NCBI GenBank assembly: GCA_039583875.1
Contig: CM077163.1
Coordinates: forward strand, 228,648,646 to 228,712,645
DNA from: Platanthera guangdongensis
Taxonomy: Eukaryota > Streptophyta > Magnoliopsida > Asparagales > Orchidaceae
DNA length: 64,000 nucleotides
Direction: 5' to 3'
Positions 11,601-20,971 of this stretch are shown in pieces. The first letter of the stretch is position 1. Each line of letters opens with the position of its first letter. The notes below the pieces were generated by a model. That model made no database searches. It was not told the DNA's origin and saw only the letters and a program-made list of their open reading frames with translations. The position numbers were made by a program, and so were the translations under genes.

Positions 11601-13081
11601 ACGACCACTGTCATCCCTCACGCGCCCTCTTCCCTGGGAATGAGTCATGGCATCTCTGTCTGATCTGCTCCGCGATCAGGATTCCATACTCCTCCAATTG
11701 CGCCTACACCTTCAATGCCCACCGGACTGGATGGTTGCTTTTGCTAACCGCCACCACCACGGCGCCCAATTCACAAAAGGCGGTTTTATGTTCGTCAATC
11801 TGCGGCCACACCGCCAGATTTCGGTCACACCGCGGGACTACACCAAGCTAGCAGTCATGCTCTACGGCCCGTTTGATATTGTTGCACGGGTGGTCCCACA
11901 AGTGTATCTCCTCTGCCTTCCTCCCGATAGATGAATCAACCCGCGGTGTTTCAAGTCTCTCGGCTCAAAAGGGTTATTGGAGACCATCCAGTCGAAGCTT
12001 CTTTGCCCCCGCCAGCTATCGGGCCCACCGTGTCAGACTACTTGCCCCAATTTGTCACGGATACACGCACATTAGTCGAGAGTCGCGGGTTGAGCAGGTC
12101 TTGGTGGACTGGCAAGATCGTCCACCATCAGCGGTCACATGAGTGGACCGATCTATTTTTCATGCTCAGTTTTCAAACTTTTTGTCTTGAGAACAAGGCA
12201 AATTTTTCATATGGTGACATTGTTACGAACATGGAAGGTGAGGGACGTCCTCCAACGTAGCAGGTATACAAGAACCACAAAAGGCACGTTAGCGACACGT
12301 CGGCCGAAAACAATTAAGGCGCATGTATCTTTTGGATTGGATTGTATCTTTCAGTATTTGGTATTTCGATCAGGGGTGTTATATAAACCTCACGGGACGC
12401 ATTAATCAAGTAATGAGAAAATACCGGTGTGCATTAAATCTGAATAACTTGTCATGCTAATATAAATATTCACTACTTTAAATTTTGGCATTCATTAGAT
12501 TGTTTTATATATTAAAAGATTTATGAGTTATGATCTGTTTAGCATTATTCGCAGACCATTGATACTAAGATAAATATTTGAGTGACATAAGTGAAAAAGC
12601 GCGCATATATCTTACTACAAGAACTAACTGTAGATTAAAAATTGAATTAAAATTGTCAATATTTTTTTGAGTAAATGTATAAGCAACATTACATGAGTAA
12701 TATTAAGTATCAACAGCTACAGAAAGTATTACGTTCAGAAGATAAAATATTAATCAACAAACTACAACACAAATACACAGGATTATGCCCATCGTGAGAA
12801 ACGAACTTATGACCTCCATGTCATGAGGCCAAAACACGAAAAGCAACATACATAAACCAAAAGGAAAACAATAAAGAAAAAATAGCCATTGACAAGAAGA
12901 CAATAAATAATTGGAGGACTTGGAATTGAGCAACAGAGATGTCATTTCCTTCTCAACTAATTCCATACTCAACCTTTTCAGTTTGAATTTCACTAGAATT
13001 AGGCAAGGATGCACTGACCGAATCCGTCAAAACCACTGCCTTTTCAGATTTCTTCTTCCAGGGCCAACTGCGACGATCCAT
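2562..13081 (-). CDS. FPP: Filament-like plant protein (FPP, DUF869 long coiled-coil), 3'-incomplete
   Basis: The only convincing host gene. Coding exons are 13081-12974, 5377-5200, 5074-2803 and 2622-2562; phases 0, 1, 2 and 0 join cleanly at GT-AG borders, giving 873 residues without a stop. The protein opens with [12 protein letters not shown], the usual FPP N-terminus, then has the [14 protein letters not shown] and [15 protein letters not shown] blocks. The FPP signature [13 protein letters not shown] falls at about residues 286-298. Long heptad-rich stretches predict coiled coils before the signature and near residues 730-850, with a Ser/Asp/Glu-rich middle. FPPs are plant-specific long coiled-coil proteins; FPP1 was described as binding the nuclear envelope-associated protein MAF1 in tomato. 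The family is usually about 1,000 residues, so 100-200 C-terminal residues are missing from view. Closest to the FPP4/FPP6 type (recognition from memory, not a search). Exon integrity argues that the gene is still functional despite its transposon-filled introns. Confidence 0.93.
2803..5074 (-). CDS. FPP: FPP coding exon 3 (main coiled-coil exon, 2272 nt)
   Basis: One open exon of 756 codons, from [15 protein letters not shown] to KELQEQIER. The acceptor is TTTTAG|GGTGGG at 5076-5075 and the donor is GAAAG|GTTGAC at 2802-2801. It carries the family signature block ([19 protein letters not shown]), the long acidic/Ser-rich middle and the second coiled coil. The 40 codons upstream of the methionine at 4955 are coding because they continue the exon 2 frame. 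Confidence 0.95.
5200..5377 (-). CDS. FPP: FPP coding exon 2 (178 nt)
   Basis: The acceptor is TTTCTAG|GATGATACA and the donor is CTCAG|GTATCT. It encodes [18 protein letters not shown], then [15 protein letters not shown] and [10 protein letters not shown], all conserved FPP blocks. It ends in phase 1, completed by GG at the start of exon 3. The methionine at 5353 is internal, not the start. Confidence 0.92.
5666..6955 (-). mobile_element. Solo LTR A (1290 bp), sense to FPP, in intron 1
   Basis: Read on the minus strand it starts TGTTGAAATTGTTT and ends AAATTTTCACA. Flanks agtca (5661-5665) and agcca (6956-6960) form a 5-bp target duplication with one mismatch. A minus-strand TATA box (CCTATAAATAGGGG) is at about 6277-6290. 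The upstream half is dense in ACCGC/GCGGT motifs (about 13 between 6360 and 6955). No PBS, polypurine tract or coding region adjoins it, so it is an LTR-LTR recombination product. A second copy with exact TSD lies at 13922-15230. Confidence 0.85.
7107..7400 (+). repeat. Left LTR of the intron-1 gypsy element (approximate)
   Basis: Similar to 12220-12402 over its first 180 bp and extends further right to about 7400, where ATTCAGAGTGGTAACAATTT resembles a degraded end plus primer site. The left boundary is set by aligning TATGACGTACGG with TGTTACGAACATGG. The borders are estimates. Confidence 0.55.
7839..8913 (+). pseudogene. gag remnant of the intron-1 gypsy element
   Basis: The first part starts [20 protein letters not shown]. 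Frames at 8005-8565 contain [23 protein letters not shown] gag reading, and 8575-8913 contains the pre-protease stretch [19 protein letters not shown]. The pieces are in different frames with stops between them. Confidence 0.65.
8950..12210 (+). pseudogene. pol remnant (PR, RT, RH, INT, chromodomain) of the intron-1 gypsy element
   Basis: Recognisable pieces in order: protease-like [15 protein letters not shown] (about 8975); RT with [23 protein letters not shown] (9610-9670) and [15 protein letters not shown] (9765); the RT active-site block at 9960 reads [20 protein letters not shown] where FFDDILVYSS is expected, so the catalytic Asp pair is gone; RNase [19 protein letters not shown] (10300) and VIECDA; integrase [12 protein letters not shown] (11435) and [20 protein letters not shown] (11550); a chromodomain-like [16 protein letters not shown] near 12100. 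Numerous stops make it inactive. Confidence 0.85.
12220..12402 (+). repeat. Right LTR remnant of the intron-1 gypsy element
   Basis: Begins near TGTTACGAACATGG, directly after the chromodomain region. It aligns to the left LTR up to ATATAAACCTCACGGG and then stops, so about 100 bp of the 3' end is missing. Confidence 0.6.
12403..12973. other. Unassigned AT-rich intron sequence
   Basis: No recognisable coding or repeat structure. It is ordinary AT-rich intron between the gypsy remnant and the donor of FPP exon 1. Confidence 0.6.
12974..13081 (-). CDS. FPP: FPP coding exon 1 (36 codons)
   Basis: Starts ATG GAT CGT CGC (MDRR) at 13081 and encodes [18 protein letters not shown] and 18 more residues up to IQTEK. 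The donor is AAAAG|GTTGAG with GT at 12973-12972. Reading through would meet a TGA seven codons later, so the donor is needed. It ends in phase 0, matching exon 2. This exon is too short for ordinary ORF finding and lies 7.6 kb from exon 2. Confidence 0.9.
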
Positions 13082-13093
13082 CGACAATATCAA
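13082..13093 (-). promoter_or_regulatory. 5'-UTR stub and splice acceptor before the FPP ATG
   Basis: On the minus strand, GCCTTTCAACAG|TTGATATTGTCG precedes ATGGATCG. The pyrimidine-rich acceptor ends at 13094, leaving a 12-nt leader before the start codon. This suggests a 5'-UTR intron, whose upstream exon is proposed at 20229 and above. Confidence 0.55.
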
Positions 13094-13921
13094 CTGTTGA
13101 AAGGCAACTCATTAAGTAGAAAAAAAACTAAACAGGAAAGCGAAAAAAACTGGTTAATTTCTCAGAAATATATTGTGTTAATGAAGCTGCATACCTATAA
13201 TCTAGGAAGAGACTGAACTGTAAGTTCACAAAATAAATTGACAGCGAGATTAGAATGTTCTGTTCGACGCCCTCCAAACTGATACCAGCCTACACCAACT
13301 GCTCGTTCTAAGCTCTAGTCACTCGACGCCTCAACAAGTCTCTTTGTTGCCGCCGGAGTCCACGCCGAGGCTCGACAACCCCTCCTATACATTCCACCTA
13401 TGATTTTGATGATTCCTTTCTCGTGACTGTTTTCCTAGGTAATCTCCAAGTAAGGTATTCTCTTTTGCTCATCCTCTGTTATTTTATGCAAAAAAATATA
13501 AATTGATCATACAACCCGAGCTTGTTTAACTTTATCCTCGTTACTGTTAATTTTCAAAACTGTTGGGATTTATATTCCTCTTGTGGAAAACCAAAAAACA
13601 TGTGTTTTCTTTTGTTAAGCATCTAACATAGTTCTAACAAAAATTTCGTAATTAATACTTGATGATGGAGATCGCTGCCGCATATAAGAAAAGCTAGATC
13701 ATCCGGAGCGAGTGAGGGGTCTTCACATTGTAGCGGTATGTAGGATCGTCAATGCATCATTTGAGTTTGCAGTCGCGCTCAGGGCGACATTTTTACATTT
13801 GTATACTTTTTTTCATATCTTTTGAGCCCATTCGGCGACTCATTTTGTTCATTTGGAATCGGTCGATCTAGACCGTTCATGATGAGGGTGACCTTATATT
13901 TTAGTATAAAAGCCTAATAAT

Positions 13922-15230
13922 TGTGAAAATTTATAAGGAAGTCGAGAAAGGTCGCAGAAACACTCAACCACAACTGAGTCAAGTAGAAATCAGTAACAGT
14001 TGAAGAACAAGAGTCTTAATTTTGGAATTATCAACTTCTTTACATGACGAGGTATACATTGCGAGACATGATTCACAATGTACCTGATGAAAGCAATAAC
14101 TACAAGCAAGAGAAACCGCGCGGTCAGAAAACTGAAGTCGCACAAACCGCTAACCGCCAGCCTTTTTCGCTGAAACCGACAAGTCGTCAAACATCAACCA
14201 AGCCACGCGGACTGCCAGTTATTGAATGCTGATGAACTGAAAATTGAACCCGTTGATAGACCAGGCGAACTCCTCGAACTATCCGCAACCCGGAGGAAGT
14301 CACTTCAAGTCGCCTCGCCGCGACCTGCTGTATACCATAGACTGTAAACCGCGAACTGTTCCACACTGAGCCTTCCAATTAGTTTTCTAATCACTAAGTG
14401 CTAGCCGCATAGCCTATACAGTACAAGTCAACTTCACTTAGACGTGCAAGTTAGAAAAAACTAACCGCAAGTTCTAAACGCGGGTAGAATTCTCACTGTT
14501 CTCGTTGTATATAACGAGTCAGGGACCCTTATTTATAGGCGACAAGGGGAGTGTGATCACCGCCCATAGCGATAGGATAATCGTCCGCCATCATGCAGCC
14601 AACACCACCTATCCGCATAGGTGGGAATACCAACGTCAGTCCGACAATCATAACCATCTAACCACATAGGCGGCAAGAACTATCAAACCGCATAGAAGTG
14701 CGGACACTCTCCTCAGTCCGTGTGGACTTGTGAAAATCAGTCACGCATTCTGAGCCAAATCCGCTCCTATGAAGATCTATCGGACTTCGCCACCAGACTG
14801 CGCAGTTCTGCAGTCTCCGCTTCCAGACTGCGCAACACTACAGACCGCGACTAGGCAAACAATTAGACTTGTCACGACACTGTGAACAAGTCAACACAAC
14901 CCAGCGAACTATGGCATCAACCCACACAAGCAGGCTCCTGCGAATTGTGGTTAGCCTCCGCAGACCGCTCTAACCACCTGCCTCCTTGCGAGCCAGAGAA
15001 CCTGATAGCTCCAAGCGGATTCCGCAGTCTCACAAACCAGACCGCGACAGTCGCGGTTAGCCTAATGCTAACCGCCCGGTTACCTCCCAGGGTGCTTACT
15101 GATCGAGACCGCAACAAAGAAGAACAGGAGCCAGAAACCGGTTATCCATCATCATCTAGCCGCCTAACCGGTTGCGGTCTGTGCGATCTACCCAATCAGA
15201 CCGTCCACTTCCACTTCAACAAATTCAACA
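13922..15230 (-). mobile_element. Solo LTR B (1309 bp), exact 5-bp TSD
   Basis: Same family and orientation as solo LTR A (TGTTGAATTTGTTG ... TTTTCACA on the minus strand), with a TATA box at about 14528-14540 (CCTATAAATAAGGG). Exact target duplication: ataat at 13917-13921 and 15231-15235. No internal sequence, so it is a solo LTR. It sits between the FPP start codon and the inferred FPP promoter, in the sense direction. Confidence 0.92.
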
Positions 15231-15327
15231 ATAATCTCATAGCTCTTGGCATCTAATGAGCAACCCATTCTTTTCGGACCTTGCAGTGTCAGTGTGAAGC
15301 CTCCTTCACCCCCCCCCCACTCCAGTA

Positions 15328-15560
15328 TCAACATCCAAAATCCTCTCCTGGGCGACCCTCTACAGCTCTACATGGTGATGATGTAGTAAACACATTATAT
15401 ATCTCGGCCCGGAGCCCAAATAAAAATATGGAAGTGGGCGCAGCTGACTCCGCTTGGATGTCTCTCATCACTACTAACTCATTAAAGTTAGTCATATAAT
15501 CGACAATGGGAATGGACCCTTGTTGTAAGGAAAACATTTACTCAAGGAGAGTACTTCTAT
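15328..15560 (-). pseudogene. Ty3/gypsy gag fragment
   Basis: The minus-strand frame reads MFSLQQGSIPIVDYMTNF, then NELVVMRDIQAESA, FLFGLRAEIYNVFTT. This matches the retrotransposon gag family (a tandem of 'sLqQGsm.V.dYm..F.eL' and 'FL.GLr.eI.n.f'). It is short and not flanked by other gypsy domains, so an isolated remnant. Confidence 0.65.
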
Positions 15561-15595
15561 AAGAAGTACGAAGATATTTCTGATATACATTTAAA

Positions 15596-17880
15596 AGCGG
15601 ACCAAATAAGTCAAAAATTGATTATTTTATGACTCGTAAAATGAATAAAATGATTTGAAAGAATTACAAAATCATGTCAGGAGAAAGTTTGTCAACACAA
15701 CATAAGTTAGTAGTGTTAGACGTACAAATTAAATATAATAAATTTAAGACAAAAATAAAAATGTTGCCAAAAGTTCTGTGGTAGAATTTGAAAATGGAAA
15801 AACAGGTTGATTTCAAGACATCAGTTATAAAACAACTAGTTGATGACTCTTATGCTGATTTCAGTGTCTCATGCAAAGTTATGTATTCACATTTAAGAAC
15901 AACTAGAAAGAACGTATTTGGAGTATCAAAATGTCGTGCACCCCCAAATAAAGAATATTGGTGGTGGAAAGTGAAAGTACAGGATAAAGTGAGGGCAAAG
16001 AGTATCGGTTATAAATCACTCTACATTTGTAGGAATGATGAAAGCTTAGTCAAGTACAAAGTCGTCAAAAAAAAAAACTAAACATACAGTAAGTAAAACA
16101 AGAAATCAAGCTTATGAAAAACTTTATAAGCGACTAGATACCAAACATGGAGAGCGTGATATCTATAAAATTGTTCGAGCTAGAGAAAGAAAGACGAGAT
16201 TTAAGCCAATCAAAATGCATAAATGATGAAGCAAATACAGTTTTAACGGATGATGTGGATATTAAAGAGCGATGAAAAAAATATTTTTATCAACTATATA
16301 ATGAAACAAAATGCAATGAATTGGACTTGTAAAATTGAAGTAAATCGGTGGAGTATATATAAACATAATGTTTTATCGTAAAATTCAATTATCAAAGGTA
16401 AATAATGCTCTAAAAATATGAAAAATGGAAAGGCGGTTGGGTCAGACGATATACCCATCGAATTATGAAAATGTTCAGGGAATAAAGAAATTTTGTGACT
16501 TACATGTTTTTTCAATAAGATACTGAAGTCAAAGAAGATGACAGACCAATAGAGAGAAAGTATCTTGTTAGCTTTGTATAAAAACAAAGGAGATATACAA
16601 ATTTGTGTTAATTATAGAGGAATTAAATTGATGAGTCATACCATAAAATTATGAGAATGAATAATAGAAAGAAAAATAAGACGGAAGACTAACATCTCGG
16701 AGAATCACTTTGGATTCATACCAGGGCGGTCGACCATGGAAGCTATACATCTCTTGAGGAGACTCATTGACAACTACCGAGAAAGAAAACAAGATTTGCA
16801 TATGTTGTTTTTCGACTTTGAGAAGGCTTATGATAGAGTTCCAAGAGAGATCTTATGCAGAGTCTTAGAAAAAAAAAGGTGTAAATGTACATTAACGTAA
16901 TCAAAGATATGCATACAAATTCATTGACAAGGGTGAGGACATCTGGAGGATTAACACAGGAATTCCCTATCAATGTTGGCTTACATCAAGGTTCAACTTT
17001 AATCCCTTATCTCTTTACCCTTATCTTAGATGAGCTCACCGGACATATCCAACAAGCAATACTTTGGTGTTTATTATTTGCAGAAGATATCATTTTGGTC
17101 AATGAGAAGCGCGATGGTGCAAACACAACTTTAATCTTGGCGAGACACTTTAGAAAAGAAGTGTTTTTGGTTAAGCAGGACAAAGACATAGTACATTGAG
17201 CTTAAATTTAGCAGTGCAAGAAGGACGGATGACTTCATTATTAAGTTGGATGATCAAGATTTTTCCCGTAGTGAATGTTTTAAATATCTTGAATCGTTCA
17301 AAAAGACGGAGATATTGATAAAGATGTGACACATAGAATCCAAACGGGCTGGTTGAAGTGGAGAGGCGCGTCAGGGATCTTGTGTGATCGCAAAGTACCA
17401 TTAAAACTTAAGGGCAAGTTCTACCGTACTACGATTAGACAAGCGATGTTCTATGGTTCTGAGTGTTGGGCAGTGAATTGTGTACATGAGCAAAAAATGG
17501 AAGTTGCAGAGATGAGAATGCTTAGGTGGATGTGTGGACATACGAGACTGGATAGAATTAGGAATGAACGTATCAGGGATAAGACAGGAGTAGCACCAAT
17601 TGCAGAGAAGATGTGAGAATCTCGACTAAGATGGTTTGCACGCGTGCAAAAGAGACCATTAGAGACACATGTTATGTGTTGTGAGAGTCTAGTCACTAGG
17701 CATGTTAAACAAGGGAGGGGTAGACCAATAAAGACTTGAACTGAAACTATAAGGAAAGTCATGATGTACTTAGGCATTAGTGAGATTATGACCAAGATAG
17801 ACACAATCGTGACAAAAGATCCATATAGCCAACCCCACTATAGTGAGATAAAAGCTTGAGTGTTGTTGTTGTTGTTTGTA
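15596..17880 (+). mobile_element. 5'-truncated RTE-type LINE
   Basis: It begins inside the C-terminal part of the endonuclease (SQKLIILW-type decayed reading, then SGESLSTQHKLVVLDVQIK) and runs through the linker (NKEYWWWKVKVQDKVRAK), reverse transcriptase and C-terminal domain. It ends with (TTG)n at about 17860-17880 (GTTGTTGTTGTTGTTT), a short tandem tail like those of RTE-clade LINEs in place of poly(A). 5' truncation fits target-primed reverse transcription. Frames at 15788-16081, 16885-17199 and 17326-17616 hold the longest pieces. Confidence 0.87.
15788..17860 (+). pseudogene. RTE LINE reverse transcriptase pseudogene
   Basis: RT blocks visible across frames: KMKNGKAVGSDDIPIELW (about 16420), LALYKNKGDIQICVNYRGIKL (16570), ENHFGFIPGRSTMEAIHLLR (16700), FFDFEKAYDRVPREI (16810), NVGLHQGSTLIPYLFTLILD (16970) and LLFAEDIILVNEKRDGANT (17070). 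The catalytic box reads FAED rather than FADD. The C-terminal part includes FYGSECWAVNCVHEQKMEVAE and MLRWMCGHTRLDRIRNE (17445-17570), typical of plant RTE LINEs. Frameshifts and stops separate the blocks. Confidence 0.87.
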
Positions 17881-18600
17881 AATTTCTCATCATATCTAAC
17901 CAACTGGCAACAAGACGAAGATTGTCGTGCTCAAAAGTCCTCTCAATCATACTCCAATATGCTTTAGCCTAATCGAGAAATCTAGTCTTCATAAATATAG
18001 CGTGACACTCACTTAATACATCATATCTATACAGGTAGTTGTGCAGTACTCCATATGCAAAAGTAAATAACTAAATTGTGTTGAACGTGATGGCAATCTA
18101 TGATCGATTAAAGAATTAAAAAAACAAAAAATATATGAAACCCTTCATCCTCTAAACCTAAGAAACTGATTAAAATATGTAGGTGGTAGGTTTTATGGTA
18201 ATGAATTTTACGATTCAGATTGTCTGATCATACCATTTACCCTAACTCTCAAAATACAACTCCATTTTTTTTAACATTTAAAATATGAAAAAACACATTG
18301 AATGTGATGAAATTCTCTGGTCGTCAATTCGAAAGAAAGCAAACACGAAAAGTTTGTTTAAGTTCATTTATTGGTTTAACTCATCTCAAGGGAAACATCT
18401 ATACTCTAAATGTTTGTAGTTTGAAATGACTTGGTCGGTCAAGGATAAGGATCATTTTATGTAATATAATTGTGACTTGCTAACTCGTGTGATGGTTCAA
18501 AGTTAGACATTGATTGCAAGACCATTGAAATTCTACAATCTTCTGAATAATTAAATCTAAAGTAACAAGTTAAATAAGATTGTATAACCCATAATTCGTC
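17881..18600. other. No recognisable feature
   Basis: AT-rich sequence after the LINE tail. I see no coding potential, no repeat border and no RNA gene. Confidence 0.6.
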
Positions 18601-18611
18601 AAGATCAGAAA

Positions 18612-19258
18612 TGTCTAAGGAGACGGCTATTTGCATGCCTCGCCAGGAGAGTACTCGACATCGTCAAGGAAGAGAACAGTGGAGGGTATTTGTCAAAGGG
18701 TGGGTACCAATTGCAACTTGCCAGTATGGGCGAGTATTCATTGCAACTCGCCAGTGTGGGCGAGTATCCATTGCAACTCGCCAGTACGGACGAGTATCCA
18801 TTGCAACTCGCCAGTATGGACGAGCATCCAAAGAACGCCACAGGGCGGGTTCTCGTGACATTCTCTATAGGCGAGTAACACCTCCTAGCCGCGATGTGGG
18901 CAAGGTTGCTCCTTAAGTTGTGTGGTAGGTATTTCGCATGGGTGGGGTATTCTCGCATTCATACCCCCCCCCCCCCCCAGTATTTGTCTATAAACAGAAC
19001 CTCAGGGTACCAGGAATAGCACGTTGAGACCCCCTAAGATTCATACTCGTCAAGCTCGCGTCTTCCTCGTACCTAGCTCAGCCCTTTGGTTTTGGAGGAA
19101 AATATCTTTTTGACTTTCGGATACGTGGAGGGACCTCCTCGCTACAGCTCTCGGGTCGTGTTTACAGATCGTACAGTTCTCTCTCTTGCTCTTGTCATCA
19201 GATTCATGAGGTTAAACTTGCGGGGTCAGTAACCTTAGGCTACATCTTGGTCCGAACA
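18612..19258 (+). repeat. LTR-like segment with internal 30-bp repeats (tentative)
   Basis: Features in LTR order: a repeat-rich upstream part (18712-18835), an 18-base C run at about 18964-18979, a TATA-like TCTATAAACA at 18986-18995, a transcribed-looking leader, and an end ...GGTCCGAACA at 19258. TG and CA borders are plausible (TGTCTAAGG at 18612), but the flanking 5-mers do not match, so no TSD supports it. Confidence 0.35.
18712..18835 (+). repeat. Tandem repeat, about 30-bp unit, four copies
   Basis: The unit is roughly GCAACTCGCCAGTATGGGCG followed by AGTATCCATT. Successive copies differ by one to three bases. Each unit has an inner complementary pair (CTCGCC ... GGCGAG), so each copy could fold into a small hairpin. 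Confidence 0.8.
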
Positions 19259-20228
19259 TTTGGAACTAAGATTTTCTTTGTTCCAACAAAGATGGCATGA
19301 AAATAAAATCTGCAAGCCTTTTAAAAGGAATCCTCATCAAGACCAATGCTTTGCATTAAGGAAGTAATTATGGAAATTAGTTCTAGAGAAGAAGATTTTG
19401 CAGTGAGGAAATACGTAAAGTAAAACAGATGCTCCATGTATATAGCACTTCCAAGTAACTGACGCTTGAATGATCTAGAATACTTATTATTGAACTTATG
19501 TTCATGCAAGTAACCTGGAACTATGCAGTGAGTGAATTTCCAGCGCATTTTTTGTTTAAAGGGCACCAGCTCATTTTAACTATGCAGTGAACTTGTGTTG
19601 ATGCCCCCAAAAAAATTGAAGACATAAATCACTTATAAGGAGAAGGGACACCTTAGCATTTAGAATGCAAAAAAAAAGGATAGCTCAGAAATGCCAACGA
19701 CATATATCTTAGACTAGATAAATGTGCTCACAAGCAACAGGATCAACCAAATCATAGACTGAGCAGATTTTTGCTGAAAAAAAAATAATAATACCCGGTG
19801 TCTTAGCAGATCAGCATAAATGCCTAATCTAGAAATACAAAATCACAAAGAAATATATGAATAAAACCATTTGAAAAACAGTTTCAAGGAGCTAATAATG
19901 CTATAGTAATGTTCTACAACTGGCTGAAAAAATACAAGGAAGCGATTAATTCAAAATGAAGACCGAATTTAGAAGCAATTGATCAAGGGAAGCATATGCC
20001 AGGAAACTCCACAACAGACAAAATTTCTCATAAGGAAAGTGGAAATTGAATTCTGAGAAACATCGTATTATTCACTGGAGGAGAACGACTGATCGCCTCG
20101 GCATTAAAGAATCTGCAGCAAGCCTACAGGTTTTATACTTCTGGCAGCACCAACTCTATACCTATTTACACCACATCGGCCGTATAATCCTAAATATTAA
20201 GAAAAATTCCAAATCAACTCCAGCATAC
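19259..20228. other. Unassigned sequence in the inferred 5'-UTR intron
   Basis: AT-rich, with short poly(A) runs. No coding region or complete repeat element was recognised. Confidence 0.5.
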
Positions 20229-20600
20229 CTTATCAGATCACCGCAAATTTTGTAATTCGAAGTAAAAAAAACAATAGGCGAAGGCGACGGAATCGGCATT
20301 CCGAGAAGCGATTGAAACAAAACATTGAGGCAGCCCTAGGTAGTATTCAAAAACAAACGGAGAAGAGTGGGAACGATCGGACAGAAAGCAGATGGCAAGA
20401 TTCATAGTCCAGTTGGATTATACATCAAAAAAATACATGGAGAAGATGAAGATCGATGAAGCGTTACCGAGGAATGCGGATGCAGGAACGCACACTCCGT
20501 GAGTGGATTTGCTCGATTTCCTCGAGCAAATGATCCGATGGATCGAGAACAAAAGCTGATTTCTCTGCTTCTCCCCTCTTATTAGCCTATTTAACTTTGT
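20229..20600 (-). promoter_or_regulatory. Candidate FPP 5'-UTR exon and core promoter
   Basis: On the minus strand a TATA-like GTTAAATAGGC at about 20587-20597 is followed by a leader ending at the strong donor CTGATAAG|GTATGC (exon end 20229). Upstream, at 20725-20770, is a long CT/GA-rich tract (the microsatellite-like gagagagagag run), a feature common in plant promoters. It lies upstream of FPP on the same strand, and no other gene can claim it. This is inference from splice and promoter signals only. Confidence 0.4.
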
Positions 20601-20900
20601 ATCTTCTACCACTGCCGCACGCTAACTCTCTAGTCTTCTCTCTTCTCTTCCGTTTCCCACTCTAGCTCCACTCGGCGACGAAGAGATGAGTGGGCTCAGA
20701 GACAGTACATAGAGACGCCGCGCGCGAGAGAGAGAGAGCAGAGAGGAGAGAGCAGAGCAGCGCTCTGAGAGAGCGGAGCTCCAGCACAATAATCGCGTTA
20801 GGCGCACCACACAAAAGCCACTACGCCAGGAAGAGCATGGGGCCAAGATGCCCCCCGGCTTTAAAGTTTAAACCCGAATTTCCGATTGTTAACTGCAGCA
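20601..20900 (-). promoter_or_regulatory. GA/CT-rich upstream region of the inferred FPP promoter
   Basis: Contains the GAGAGA tract at 20726-20770 and GC-rich surroundings between AT-rich flanks. Y-patch/GA repeats are frequent near plant transcription starts. No ORF of interest. Confidence 0.35.
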
Positions 20901-20971
20901 AGCCAGCAACCCGTTATTGGCTAGTCCTATCGCAAAATCTTCTAATTTTTTTCGTCTTTTCGAAATACTTT

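Larger units (their letters stand above)
7107..12402 (+). mobile_element. Decayed Ty3/gypsy element (chromovirus type) in FPP intron 1
   Basis: Partial LTRs at about 7107-7400 and 12220-12402 share aligned stretches (for example GTCCTCC, AAAACAATTAAG, ATAAACCTCACGGG). Between them lie gag, protease, reverse transcriptase, RNase H, integrase and a C-terminal chromodomain-like segment in the usual Ty3/gypsy order. It is antisense to FPP. Dozens of stops and frameshifts, a truncated right LTR and no clear TSD mark it as old. Confidence 0.85.
5378..12973 (-). other. FPP intron 1 (7.6 kb, transposon-filled)
   Basis: GT-AG intron between coding exons 1 and 2. It contains, from left: unassigned AT-rich sequence (5378-5660), a solo LTR with a near-perfect TSD (5666-6955), a decayed Ty3/gypsy element (about 7107-12402) and unassigned AT-rich sequence (12403-12973). 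Without the recognisable repeats about 1 kb would remain, so insertions enlarged it several-fold. Confidence 0.8.
13094..20228 (-). other. Inferred FPP 5'-UTR intron (about 7.1 kb)
   Basis: Inferred from a good acceptor (CAACAG at 13094) and a strong donor on the same strand (GATAAG|GTATGC, GT at 20228-20227). It would contain solo LTR B, a gag fragment, the RTE LINE and an LTR-like segment with 30-bp repeats. The stretch 13255-13460 is GC-richer and unassigned; 13460-13916 is AT-rich with nothing recognisable. Transcript data would settle it. Confidence 0.4.

Noticed and set aside
18712..18835. CRISPR-like spacing of about 30-bp repeats
   Set aside because: The repeats are contiguous without unique spacers and lie in a plant repeat region. 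It is a plain tandem repeat.
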